Positions 38,592-44,066 of a DNA stretch of 44,066 nucleotides are shown piece after piece. Below the pieces are notes generated by a model, which was not told where the DNA came from, did no database searches, and was given only the letters and a program-made list of their open reading frames with translations. The position numbers and the translations under genes are program-made. The first letter of the stretch is position 1, and each line of letters opens with the position of its first letter. The DNA comes from GCA-016699975 sp964420045 (lineage in GTDB: Bacteria > Patescibacteriota > Minisyncoccia > Moranbacterales > UBA1568), in NCBI GenBank assembly GCA_964420045.1, contig CAYQPQ010000009.1:1-44066 (forward strand), given 5' to 3'.

Positions 38592-40049
38592 ATGACGGTT
38601 TCGCGGGTATTTCACTGGGCAATGCTGTGTAGTATTGGAGGGGTCGGTGTCGGCCTCTTTTTTTCATGGTCTCTTGGAATGGTGCTTTGTATATGCGCGG
38701 TTGCGATTGCTTCTCTTGTAGTTTGGAGGTCGAATCACTTTCTTGTTTCATTGGCGTCTTTGTTTGTACTTCTCATCTTTTTCTTTGGGTCGTGGTTTCG
38801 AACATCGCATGCGGTGTCTTGGTGGGAATCGCTTTCGGAGGTTTCGATGCATCTTGATCGGGCGATCGTTATCGGTCGTGTCGAGCAGTCGGAGAATGCG
38901 AAGCAGGCTTTTTTGCAACCGCTTTCATGTGGAGATGCGCCGTGTCCCCGCGTTCGCATAGTGGGATTTTTTCCAAATTTTTCAGATATTGACGATGGCG
39001 ATATCCTCTCCCTTTCGTGTGCATTGGAACGACCGAAGCAGTTTACGCCGGATTTTGATTATCCAAAGGTGCTGGCAAAAGATTCTGTCGGATATCTCTG
39101 CCGGTTTCCGCAGGCATTGAGAAAAGAGGGAGTAACGGAAGGAGCGGTTTCTTCTGTCATTCGGAAGACTCGCGCGCTCGTGGAAGGGGTATTGGAACAG
39201 GCAGTTCCGGAACCGGAATCAGGACTCCTCTTAGGGCTTTTGGTTGGCGGTGATGGGCGGCTCCCGAAAGACATTCAAGATGAATTTTCTCGAACCGGCT
39301 TGTCTCATATTGTCGCCGTTTCAGGATACAATGTTTCAATTATCGCGATCCTGTGCATGAACGCTCTCATATTTCTCGGACTTTATCGCCAACAGGCGTT
39401 CTGGGGCGCACTCTTCGGTGTGGTGTTTTTTACACTCCTCGTGGGTGCTCCGGCATCTGCGGTGCGTGCGGCGGTTATGGTTTCGGTTGCGCTTCTCGCG
39501 ACGCGCCTGGGAAGGGTGGGGGATTCGATAAACGGCATCTTGCTTGCGGCTACCGTTATGCTTCTTATAAACCCGCTGCTTCTTCGGTATGATATCGGAT
39601 TTCAACTTTCCTTTGCGGCAACGCTCGGTATTTTCTTAGTCACGCCGTTTGCATTGCTTTCACTTCGTGTGGGAGATATTATTGCGACGACGCTTGCGGC
39701 CGAGCTGTTTGTGTTGCCGATTATTCTCTTTCATTTTCATGCGCTCCCGACACTTTCGCTTGCAGTGAACTTCCTTGTTTTGCCACTCGTCCCGTTTGCG
39801 ATGATATTCGGCGTGCTGGCATGGTGTTTGAGTGTTATCGTTCCTTGGCTCGGGATGGTTTTTGGATTTCCGGCATTTCTTGTTTCGCGCGCTATTCTTG
39901 AAATTATTCATGTATTCTCCTCTCAAAAATTTGCTTCCATTCCGGTTCAGTACTTCGACTTGTGGGCAGTGCTTTTGTGGTATGGCTTTGTTGGTGTTGT
40001 TCTCAATATTCTTCGGCGGAAATTTTCTGTCACATTGTCACCCCGATAA
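38592..40049 (+). CDS. ComEC-like DNA-uptake channel, membrane part only
   Basis: 485 residues. An N-terminal OB-like DUF4131 region (about 1-150) after two or three helices, then the Competence domain with LLLGLLVGGDGRLPKDIQDEFSRTGLSHIVAVSGYN (as LLLGLLVGGDGRLP and GLSHIVAVSGYNVSII) and about eight more helices. In full-length ComEC a metallo-beta-lactamase domain follows in the same chain; here the chain stops after SVTLSPR and that domain is encoded by the next gene. ComEC carries single-stranded DNA across the inner membrane in natural transformation. ComEA and ComF are not in the window. Confidence 0.92.
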   Translation: MTVSRVFHWAMLCSIGGVGVGLFFSWSLGMVLCICAVAIASLVVWRSNHFLVSLASLFVLLIFFFGSWFRTSHAVSWWESLSEVSMHLDRAIVIGRVEQSENAKQAFLQPLSCGDAPCPRVRIVGFFPNFSDIDDGDILSLSCALERPKQFTPDFDYPKVLAKDSVGYLCRFPQALRKEGVTEGAVSSVIRKTRALVEGVLEQAVPEPESGLLLGLLVGGDGRLPKDIQDEFSRTGLSHIVAVSGYNVSIIAILCMNALIFLGLYRQQAFWGALFGVVFFTLLVGAPASAVRAAVMVSVALLATRLGRVGDSINGILLAATVMLLINPLLLRYDIGFQLSFAATLGIFLVTPFALLSLRVGDIIATTLAAELFVLPIILFHFHALPTLSLAVNFLVLPLVPFAMIFGVLAWCLSVIVPWLGMVFGFPAFLVSRAILEIIHVFSSQKFASIPVQYFDLWAVLLWYGFVGVVLNILRRKFSVTLSPR

Positions 40050-40055
40050 TTCTCT

Positions 40056-40913
40056 ATGAAAGTCTCTCAAAGAATACTGAGTATCATTGTCCTGCTTGCC
40101 TGCGTCTCGGCGGTATTTTTGGCGGTGGTGATCTTGAGAGACAAGGCGCCATTGGCGCGTGTCGCGTTTCTTAATGTGGGACAAGGAGATGCGATACTCG
40201 TCTCACTTGGTTCGAATCAACTTCTTATTGATACGGGAAAAAATGGACGCGCGCTTCTTTCGGAACTTGGACGGCAGCTCCATCCGTGGGATCGGACGAT
40301 TGAAATGGTATTACTCACGCATCCGGATCAGGATCATGTCGGAGCGTTCCCTGATCTCGTGTCTCGTTACCAGGTAAACATGCTTCTTTCGGCGGATCTC
40401 CCCGAAACATCGTCCATAGGACGGGCGATCCGGAATGAAATTGCTACGCGCCAGATTCCACGAATAGAACCCCGATCGGGATTTACCATTACGTTCGCGC
40501 CCGATATGTATCTCGAGACGCTCTTTCCGGGGCGAGATTTTATTTCCAATCCAAACAATACCAACGCGTCGAGCATTGTGGAATTGCTTCACGTCGGGCG
40601 CGACACATTTCTTTTTACGGGTGATTTGCCGAAAGAGGAAACAGTGCTTCCGGCAATCGATATTCGCGTGTTGAAGGTGGCGCATCATGGGTCGAAATAC
40701 TCGACGAGCGACGCCTTTCTCGATCGTATGCGTCCACACGAAGCCGTTATTTCCGTCGGGAAAAATTCCTACGGACATCCGTCGGAGGATGTACTGACTC
40801 GTCTCGAACGTCACCGAGTTCACGTGTGGCGCACGGATATTGCGGGAACGATTGTCTATGATTGCCCTGTTCTGCCGGAAGCGTCGTGTCGCTTGCCTGT
40901 TTCTTCGCTTTGA
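40056..40913 (+). CDS. Membrane-anchored metallo-beta-lactamase domain of split ComEC
   Basis: 285 residues with its own N-terminal helix (ILSIIVLLACVSAVFLAVVI). The MBL fold is of the ComEC/Rec2 type: RVAFLNVGQGDAILV, LLTHPDQDHVGAFPDL (metal site), FLFTGDLP, LKVAHHGSKYSTSDAF and SVGKNSYGHPSEDVL. It starts 6 bases after the stop of the channel gene, so the two are certainly cotranscribed. It may degrade the non-transported strand, as suggested for the ComEC domain. The C-terminus has two Cys (DCPVLPEASCRL). Confidence 0.9.
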   Translation: MKVSQRILSIIVLLACVSAVFLAVVILRDKAPLARVAFLNVGQGDAILVSLGSNQLLIDTGKNGRALLSELGRQLHPWDRTIEMVLLTHPDQDHVGAFPDLVSRYQVNMLLSADLPETSSIGRAIRNEIATRQIPRIEPRSGFTITFAPDMYLETLFPGRDFISNPNNTNASSIVELLHVGRDTFLFTGDLPKEETVLPAIDIRVLKVAHHGSKYSTSDAFLDRMRPHEAVISVGKNSYGHPSEDVLTRLERHRVHVWRTDIAGTIVYDCPVLPEASCRLPVSSL

Positions 40914-40952
40914 CGAAACGCGCGCTGCTCGCTATGCTGAAGAAAAACGCCT

Positions 40953-41153
40953 ATGAAATTCAAAATAAAACAAAACCCACACGAAGAATTTTTCTGGGAG
41001 TTGGTTGCGGGCAATGGAGAGCTGATTTGCGCAAGCGAAGCATACCAATCCAAAGAGTCCGCCGTGAAATCCATTAACCTGGTGAAGCTTGAGTCCGGGC
41101 GGGCGGAGATTGTTGACACAACGGTGATCTTTCGTCGAGTGTCCAACAGTTGA
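40953..41153 (+). CDS. DUF1508 (YegP-like) small protein
   Basis: 66 residues, a single DUF1508 repeat: FFWELVAGNGELICASEAYQ, SKESAVKSINLVK. The fold is a small beta-beta-alpha unit known from YegP, with no agreed function. TATGCT about 15 bases upstream could be its -10 box. It follows the split comEC genes closely. Confidence 0.8.
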   Translation: MKFKIKQNPHEEFFWELVAGNGELICASEAYQSKESAVKSINLVKLESGRAEIVDTTVIFRRVSNS

Positions 41154-41194
41154 CGCTCTGTGTGGAAACCTTGTGTAGTAGCCGGATTCTCCGG

Positions 41195-41281
41195 AAGAAT
41201 TTTTTTGCGGCTTTCCTACCTACCGGCAGGTAGACCTGTCCGTATTGCTACGCAAAGCGGTGCAGACGGACGTGCGAAGTA
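41195..41281. repeat. Truncated relic of the 27028-27200 element
   Basis: AATTTTTTTGCGGCTTTCC and GTCCGTATTGCTACGCAA...GACGGACGTGCGAAGT match the core of the element at 27028-27200. A short palindrome, CTACCT...AGGTAG (41216-41233), is inserted in the middle. The terminal repeats are not recognisable, and the right part is cut by the next element. Confidence 0.55.
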
Positions 41282-41285
41282 TTTA

Positions 41286-41403
41286 GGACTTACTCGTTTG
41301 GCGCATTTTGGCGTCAAACACTCTGGTACTCGACGCAGTATATCGCATACTGCCTACTTCATTCCTCGTGTTTTTCTTGAACTGTACTCAAACACGCAAG
41401 TCC
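41286..41403. mobile_element. Second type of MITE-like element, 118 bp
   Basis: Left GGACTTACTCGTTTG and right CAAACACGCAAGTCC are inverted copies with three mismatches; TA flanks both sides. TA duplication suggests an IS630/Tc1-type or similar transposase. Inside is a smaller TTTGGCG/CGTCAAA-type repeat. It ends about 20 bases before the exonuclease start codon and may contain or replace that gene's promoter. Confidence 0.55.
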
Positions 41404-41422
41404 TACAATTGTGAAAATTTTT

Positions 41423-42130
41423 ATGCCGACATTGGTTTTTGATATAGAAACGATCGGGGAAGATTTCGATACGCTCGACGAAACGACGCAGAAAGTTCTG
41501 ACGCGGTGGATTCGCGAAGATTCGTTCAGTGATCAGGAATACCAAGCGGCGCTTGAGGATGTAAAGAACAGTCTCGGATTTTCGCCGCTTACGGGGGAAA
41601 TCGTCGCGATAGGTATGCTCGATGTCGAGCGAGGGAAGTCGGCAGTGTATTTCCAGGCGCCCGGTGAATCGGCTGAGCCGTTTGAAGAAAACGGCGTGAT
41701 GTATAAGCCGATGGAGGAGAGGGAAATGATCGGGGAGTTTTGGCGCGTTGCCGAAAAATACGATGCGTTCGTCACCTTCAACGGGCGGGGATTCGATGTG
41801 CCGTTTCTCATGATGCGTTCGGCGGTGCATCAGATTCGTCCGACGCGCGATCTTCTCTCGAATCGCTATCTTCCGCTTCAACGCGGTGCAAAGCATATCG
41901 ATCTTATGGATCAAATGACATTCTATGGGGCGACGCGGCGGCGACCGAGTCTGCATCTTGCCTGTCGCGCTTTCGGTATTCCAACGCCGAAGGGTGAAGG
42001 AATCGACGGCGACAGTGTCACACGATTCTTCCGCGAGAAACGATTCAAGGATATTGCTCGGTACAATGTTCGTGATATCGAAGCAACCGGAGCACTCTAT
42101 GGCTACTGGGATCAGTATTTGCGATTTTGA
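41423..42130 (+). CDS. Predicted 3'-5' exonuclease related to PolB proofreading domain
   Basis: 235 residues. DEDDy-type RNase H fold: LVFDIETIGEDFD (Exo I Asp and Glu), FVTFNGRGFDVPFL (Exo II Asp), and RYNVRDIEATGALY (Exo III, Tyr and Asp). The polymerase domain is absent, as in the stand-alone PF10108-like family. Probable role in DNA repair or turnover of single-stranded DNA. The start is ATG 41423; a GTG four codons upstream, next to the MITE end, is a less likely alternative. Confidence 0.88.
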   Translation: MPTLVFDIETIGEDFDTLDETTQKVLTRWIREDSFSDQEYQAALEDVKNSLGFSPLTGEIVAIGMLDVERGKSAVYFQAPGESAEPFEENGVMYKPMEEREMIGEFWRVAEKYDAFVTFNGRGFDVPFLMMRSAVHQIRPTRDLLSNRYLPLQRGAKHIDLMDQMTFYGATRRRPSLHLACRAFGIPTPKGEGIDGDSVTRFFREKRFKDIARYNVRDIEATGALYGYWDQYLRF

Positions 42131-42139
42131 TCCGCTTGC

Positions 42140-42168
42140 TTGATTTCCCTCAATTTTTCGGGTATTCT
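42140..42168 (+). promoter_or_regulatory. ndk promoter
   Basis: TTGATT (42140-42145), 17-base spacer, TATTCT (42163-42168). Start near 42175; leader of about 23 bases without a Shine-Dalgarno. Confidence 0.65.
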
Positions 42169-42197
42169 TCCTCAATAAGTCATTTTTTGTATTGTGT

Positions 42198-42806
42198 ATG
42201 GAAAACGTGCAGAGAGAACGGACGCTGGTGATCATGAAGCCGGATGCGGTACAGCGATCACTCATGGGAGAAATCCTCGGGCGGTACGAACGGAGCGGTC
42301 TCAAGCTGGTTGCTTTGAAAATGCTCATACCGACGCCGGATATGGCAACGGAGCACTACATGGTGGGAGGCGAAGAGTGGCTCGAGAATGTTGGGAAGAA
42401 GGCGGCGGCTGCCTATGAGAAAAAAGGCGAAAAGTCCCCGTTCAAAACATTTCGCGAGAATGGCATGGCGATTCTCAAATCAAATGCCACCTATCTCTCC
42501 GCTGGACCCGTGGTAGCGATGGTGTGGGAAGGGAACAGCGCTGTCGGTATCGTGCGAAAGCTCACGGGAGCGACGGAACCTTTGGGAAGCGATGTTGGGA
42601 CAATTCGCGGAGACTTTACGGTGGATTCGTATCAACTGGCCGACACAGGCAATCGCTCTATCCGCAACCTTATTCACGCATCCGGCGATCCGTCTGAGGC
42701 CGAGAAGGAAATCCCCATCTGGTTTTCCGAGAAAGAAATTCTCTCCTATCGGCACGTGCAGGAAGCGATTCTCTACGACGTGAATTTGGATGGAATTTTG
42801 GAGTAG
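42198..42806 (+). CDS. ndk: Nucleoside diphosphate kinase, extended form
   Basis: Balances nucleoside triphosphates by phosphate transfer through a His. 202 residues against the usual ~140-150. ERTLVIMKPDAVQR (Lys14) and NLIHASGDPSEAEKEIPIWF with catalytic His160 are present, as is TGATEPLGSDVGTIRGDF. The extra length is an insert at about 50-95 (MVGGEEWLENVGKKAAAAYEKKGEK, given as MVGGEEWLENVGKK and AAAYEKKGEK) and a C-terminal tail of about 25 residues. The insert replaces the standard Kpn-loop/helix region and may change oligomer contacts. ATG 42198 chosen; TTG two codons upstream rejected. Confidence 0.93.
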   Translation: MENVQRERTLVIMKPDAVQRSLMGEILGRYERSGLKLVALKMLIPTPDMATEHYMVGGEEWLENVGKKAAAAYEKKGEKSPFKTFRENGMAILKSNATYLSAGPVVAMVWEGNSAVGIVRKLTGATEPLGSDVGTIRGDFTVDSYQLADTGNRSIRNLIHASGDPSEAEKEIPIWFSEKEILSYRHVQEAILYDVNLDGILE

Positions 42807-42846
42807 GGAATATTTCGGCGTTTTACCGATTTGGCATTTGCTTTCG

Positions 42847-42880
42847 AACCGATCTCTTCTTTTGCAAGGGGTCGGTTTTG
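42847..42880 (+). terminator. ndk terminator
   Basis: AACCGA and TCGGTT pair around a loop with partial further pairing (GATC/GGTC), followed by TTTTG. Confidence 0.6.
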
Positions 42881-42983
42881 CGTCTGGTATTGACAGAATC
42901 ACGGAAAGAGCGCAAAGTGCCGGTAGATGGAGTAGTTCTTTCTTATAAGGGATGAAAGCGATTTTCCAGTCCAATCCTTTTTT

Positions 42984-42990
42984 GAGGGAG
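42984..42990 (+). promoter_or_regulatory. Shine-Dalgarno of a small ORF
   Basis: GAGGGAG, 6 bases before ATG 42997. With rpsU this is one of the two convincing Shine-Dalgarno sites of the window and is the reason to start the ORF here rather than at 42952. Confidence 0.5.
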
Positions 42991-42996
42991 AAAATC

Positions 42997-43188
42997 ATGT
43001 CACAAAGACCAGAAGTGGCTTTTTCGGGCTTGGTTACGTTTAGTATGCAGGTTCCAACTGCATTAGTTGTAGTCGCATTCCGCGAGTGGATAAAGCATGT
43101 TGACGCGATTGCGCCATATGCTGGTGTAAGAACGCACCGGTGGGCTCGTGCCAATGAACTGAATCGCATCGGGCCATCGAAAGCCTGA
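42997..43188 (+). CDS. Small ORF, unknown (63 aa)
   Basis: 63 residues with one moderately hydrophobic stretch (SGLVTFSMQVPTALVVVAF) and a basic C-terminal half (VRTHRWARANELNRIGPSK). No family recognised. Support comes from the Shine-Dalgarno, an upstream TTGACA (42890-42895) and a hairpin terminator at 43230. It may be a single-pass membrane peptide. Coding status is uncertain. Confidence 0.4.
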   Translation: MSQRPEVAFSGLVTFSMQVPTALVVVAFREWIKHVDAIAPYAGVRTHRWARANELNRIGPSKA

Positions 43189-43229
43189 TGAGATCTGCTC
43201 CATCCCTTTAGCGGGAGTCACAATTTTAC

Positions 43230-43267
43230 AAAGGCGAGTCTCATTTACAATAGGGATTCGCCTTTCT
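43230..43267 (+). terminator. Hairpin terminator
   Basis: AAAGGCGA and TCGCCTTT, extended by GTC/GAT-like pairing, followed by CTTCTT. The next promoter begins 3 bases later. Confidence 0.65.
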
Positions 43268-43269
43268 TC

Positions 43270-43297
43270 TTGACAGGAATTTCTCGTGTGGCATACT
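43270..43297 (+). promoter_or_regulatory. Promoter of a leaderless small ORF
   Basis: TTGACA (43270-43275), 16-base spacer, CATACT (43292-43297), ATG 6 bases later at 43304. Confidence 0.65.
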
Positions 43298-43303
43298 GTT
43301 GGC

Positions 43304-43420
43304 ATGACAACAACGACGAACAATGGTATGTGTGCGGCAGGGTGGGGTCTTCGTGATCTCGTCCTTTTTGCGGGCGTCATCGTGCGCAAGCAATACACAC
43401 ATTCGTCGGGGTTGTCATAA
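43304..43420 (+). CDS. Leaderless 38-aa ORF, unknown
   Basis: 38 residues starting MTTTTNNGMCAAGWG and containing a short hydrophobic stretch (LVLFAGVIV), ending with TAA at 43420. It begins exactly where transcription from the promoter at 43270-43297 is expected. A purine-rich tract (AGGAGAAGAAAGGG) follows the stop, then a terminator. It may be a genuine small protein or a leader peptide/sRNA. No known family. Confidence 0.4.
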   Translation: MTTTTNNGMCAAGWGLRDLVLFAGVIVRKQYTHSSGLS

Positions 43421-43454
43421 AGGAGAAGAAAGGGAAAGGAAGAAAGAAAAGACA

Positions 43455-43479
43455 CCCGACGAACCAGTCGGGATTTTTG
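43455..43479 (+). terminator. Intrinsic terminator
   Basis: CCCGAC-GAACCA-GTCGGG followed by ATTTTTGTT. It closes a transcript of about 175 bases that begins near 43304. Confidence 0.8.
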
Positions 43480-43504
43480 TTCGTTAAAAAACAGGAACGC
43501 TAAC

Positions 43505-43720
43505 ATGCTATCTAATTTTATATTGCCAGGATCTACTGGTGGGTGTGGCGTATATGGCAATAATGAAGGATTGCTTGTGCCCCATCGCCCGAGGCGTTTT
43601 AAGGAGATTAAGCCGACTTGCAAGGATAAATGTGCTCCTCCTAATGAATCAGAGGGGCCTTACGGAGGTTCCGATGAAGATTATGTAAACCCAACTATAG
43701 AGCGTCGAGTGAGGCGATGA
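43505..43720 (+). CDS. Small ORF, unknown (71 aa)
   Basis: 71 residues, hydrophilic, with three Cys (GGCGVYG, TCKDKCAPP), Gly/Pro/Glu-rich in the middle and Arg-rich at the end (IERRVRR). AGGAA lies 10 bases before the ATG. It lies between two terminators. No family is recognised. The composition would allow a small metal-binding or disordered protein, but the coding status is not certain. Confidence 0.35.
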   Translation: MLSNFILPGSTGGCGVYGNNEGLLVPHRPRRFKEIKPTCKDKCAPPNESEGPYGGSDEDYVNPTIERRVRR

Positions 43721-43806
43721 AGTAAAAAATAGATTGAGCGTCAAGAGAAAATAACAAAAGGCAAATGCTGCCATCACTTTTGTATATCCTCAATCTTAAT
43801 CTGCAG

Positions 43807-43836
43807 AGGCGGTGATGAACACATCATCGCCTTTTT
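43807..43836 (+). terminator. Intrinsic terminator
   Basis: AGGCGGTGATG-AACA-CATCATCGCCT, an 11-bp stem with one G-U pair, followed by TTTTTG. Confidence 0.85.
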
Positions 43837-43891
43837 GATTTTTCCGGCGGGGCGTGATAGGTTATGGGGCAGGCAAGTGCGATTTGTGTTT

Positions 43892-43962
43892 CGGGATATC
43901 GTATAGTGGTAGTACGCGTCCATGGGGTGGATGTAGTCCCGGTTCGATTCCGGGTATCCCGA
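43892..43962 (+). tRNA. tRNA-Pro (anticodon GGG)
   Basis: Full cloverleaf of 71 nt: acceptor CGGGATA/TATCCCG, D stem GTAT/GTAC with a 7-base loop, anticodon stem CGTCC/GGATG with loop ATGGGGT (anticodon GGG at 43924-43926, G37 next to it), 4-base variable loop and T stem CCCGG/CCGGG with loop TTCGATT. The discriminator is A and CCA is not encoded. C1-G72 and G37 fit bacterial tRNA-Pro. It reads CCC and CCU codons. Confidence 0.93.
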
Positions 43963-44066
43963 CAGGAAAGATGGATGAATTTTTATTTTTTGTTCGCGAC
44001 AATCTTTTTGTGGTATTGCTAATTTCGAATAGGTATTAGATACTGGAGTCGTAACCCATAACTCCA

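Noticed and set aside
41354..42328. Minus-strand ORF of 324 codons opposite the exonuclease gene
   Set aside because: Runs across a MITE, the exonuclease gene and the start of ndk. Composition is that of an antisense frame.
43854..44039. ORF of 61 codons across the tRNA
   Set aside because: It runs through the complete tRNA-Pro cloverleaf.
44011..44066. Inverted repeat TGGAGT/ACTCCA at the window end
   Set aside because: Only 6 bp around an 11-base loop at the edge of the window, with no T-run visible. Too little to call a terminator or element.

Overview
The window reads as a scaffold piece from a small-genome bacterium of the Candidate Phyla Radiation (Patescibacteria, Parcubacteria-like). 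This is an inference. It rests on compact single-copy housekeeping genes, long Ser/Thr-rich surface proteins, a DUF5671 membrane protein, a ComEC split in two, an extended Ndk, and the near absence of Shine-Dalgarno sequences. One run of 100 N (12814-12913) marks a scaffold gap. There is no 16S rRNA, so the lineage is not proven.

Layout. 1-714: end of a mobile element, then nth. 821-8725 (minus strand): a three-gene surface operon of two secreted proteins sharing a C-terminal domain and, between them, a membrane-anchored DUF916/WxLIP-like protein. This is the most interesting system here. 8891-12457: argS and recQ. 12458-13485: a REP-associated tyrosine transposase (RAYT) with its REP palindromes, broken by the gap. 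13512-18723: two secreted carbohydrate-binding-like proteins (LamG pair; beta-helix/Fn3), an intact IS481-type element between them, and a decayed gene end. 18792-25948: DUF5671 protein, rpsF-ssb-rpsR-efp with a structured leader, a small membrane protein, gyrB, a zinc-ribbon protein and rplY.

25975-27203: a structured RNA candidate with its own promoter and terminator, pth, and two foldback mobile elements. 27212-32909: LytR-CpsA-Psr protein, then lepB-hisS-unknown-HIT and rpsU-yqeY. 33072-38578: dgkA, ftsA, two exported proteins, a second signal-peptidase-like gene, ftsZ. 38592-42806: split comEC, a DUF1508 protein, a PolB-like exonuclease, ndk. 42807-43962: three short unexplained ORFs with their own hairpins, and tRNA-Pro(GGG).

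Common themes. Most start codons lack a Shine-Dalgarno sequence and have T at -1, often in the context CGTATG. Several genes have a -10 box 6-7 bases before ATG and are probably leaderless. rpsU, with a perfect AAAGGAGG, is the clear exception. EF-P has Arg at position 32 instead of the usual Lys, as in rhamnosylated EF-P. Export and envelope genes (two signal peptidases, LCP protein, DgkA, ComEC, at least six secreted proteins) make up much of the window, consistent with a cell that invests in surface attachment and DNA uptake.
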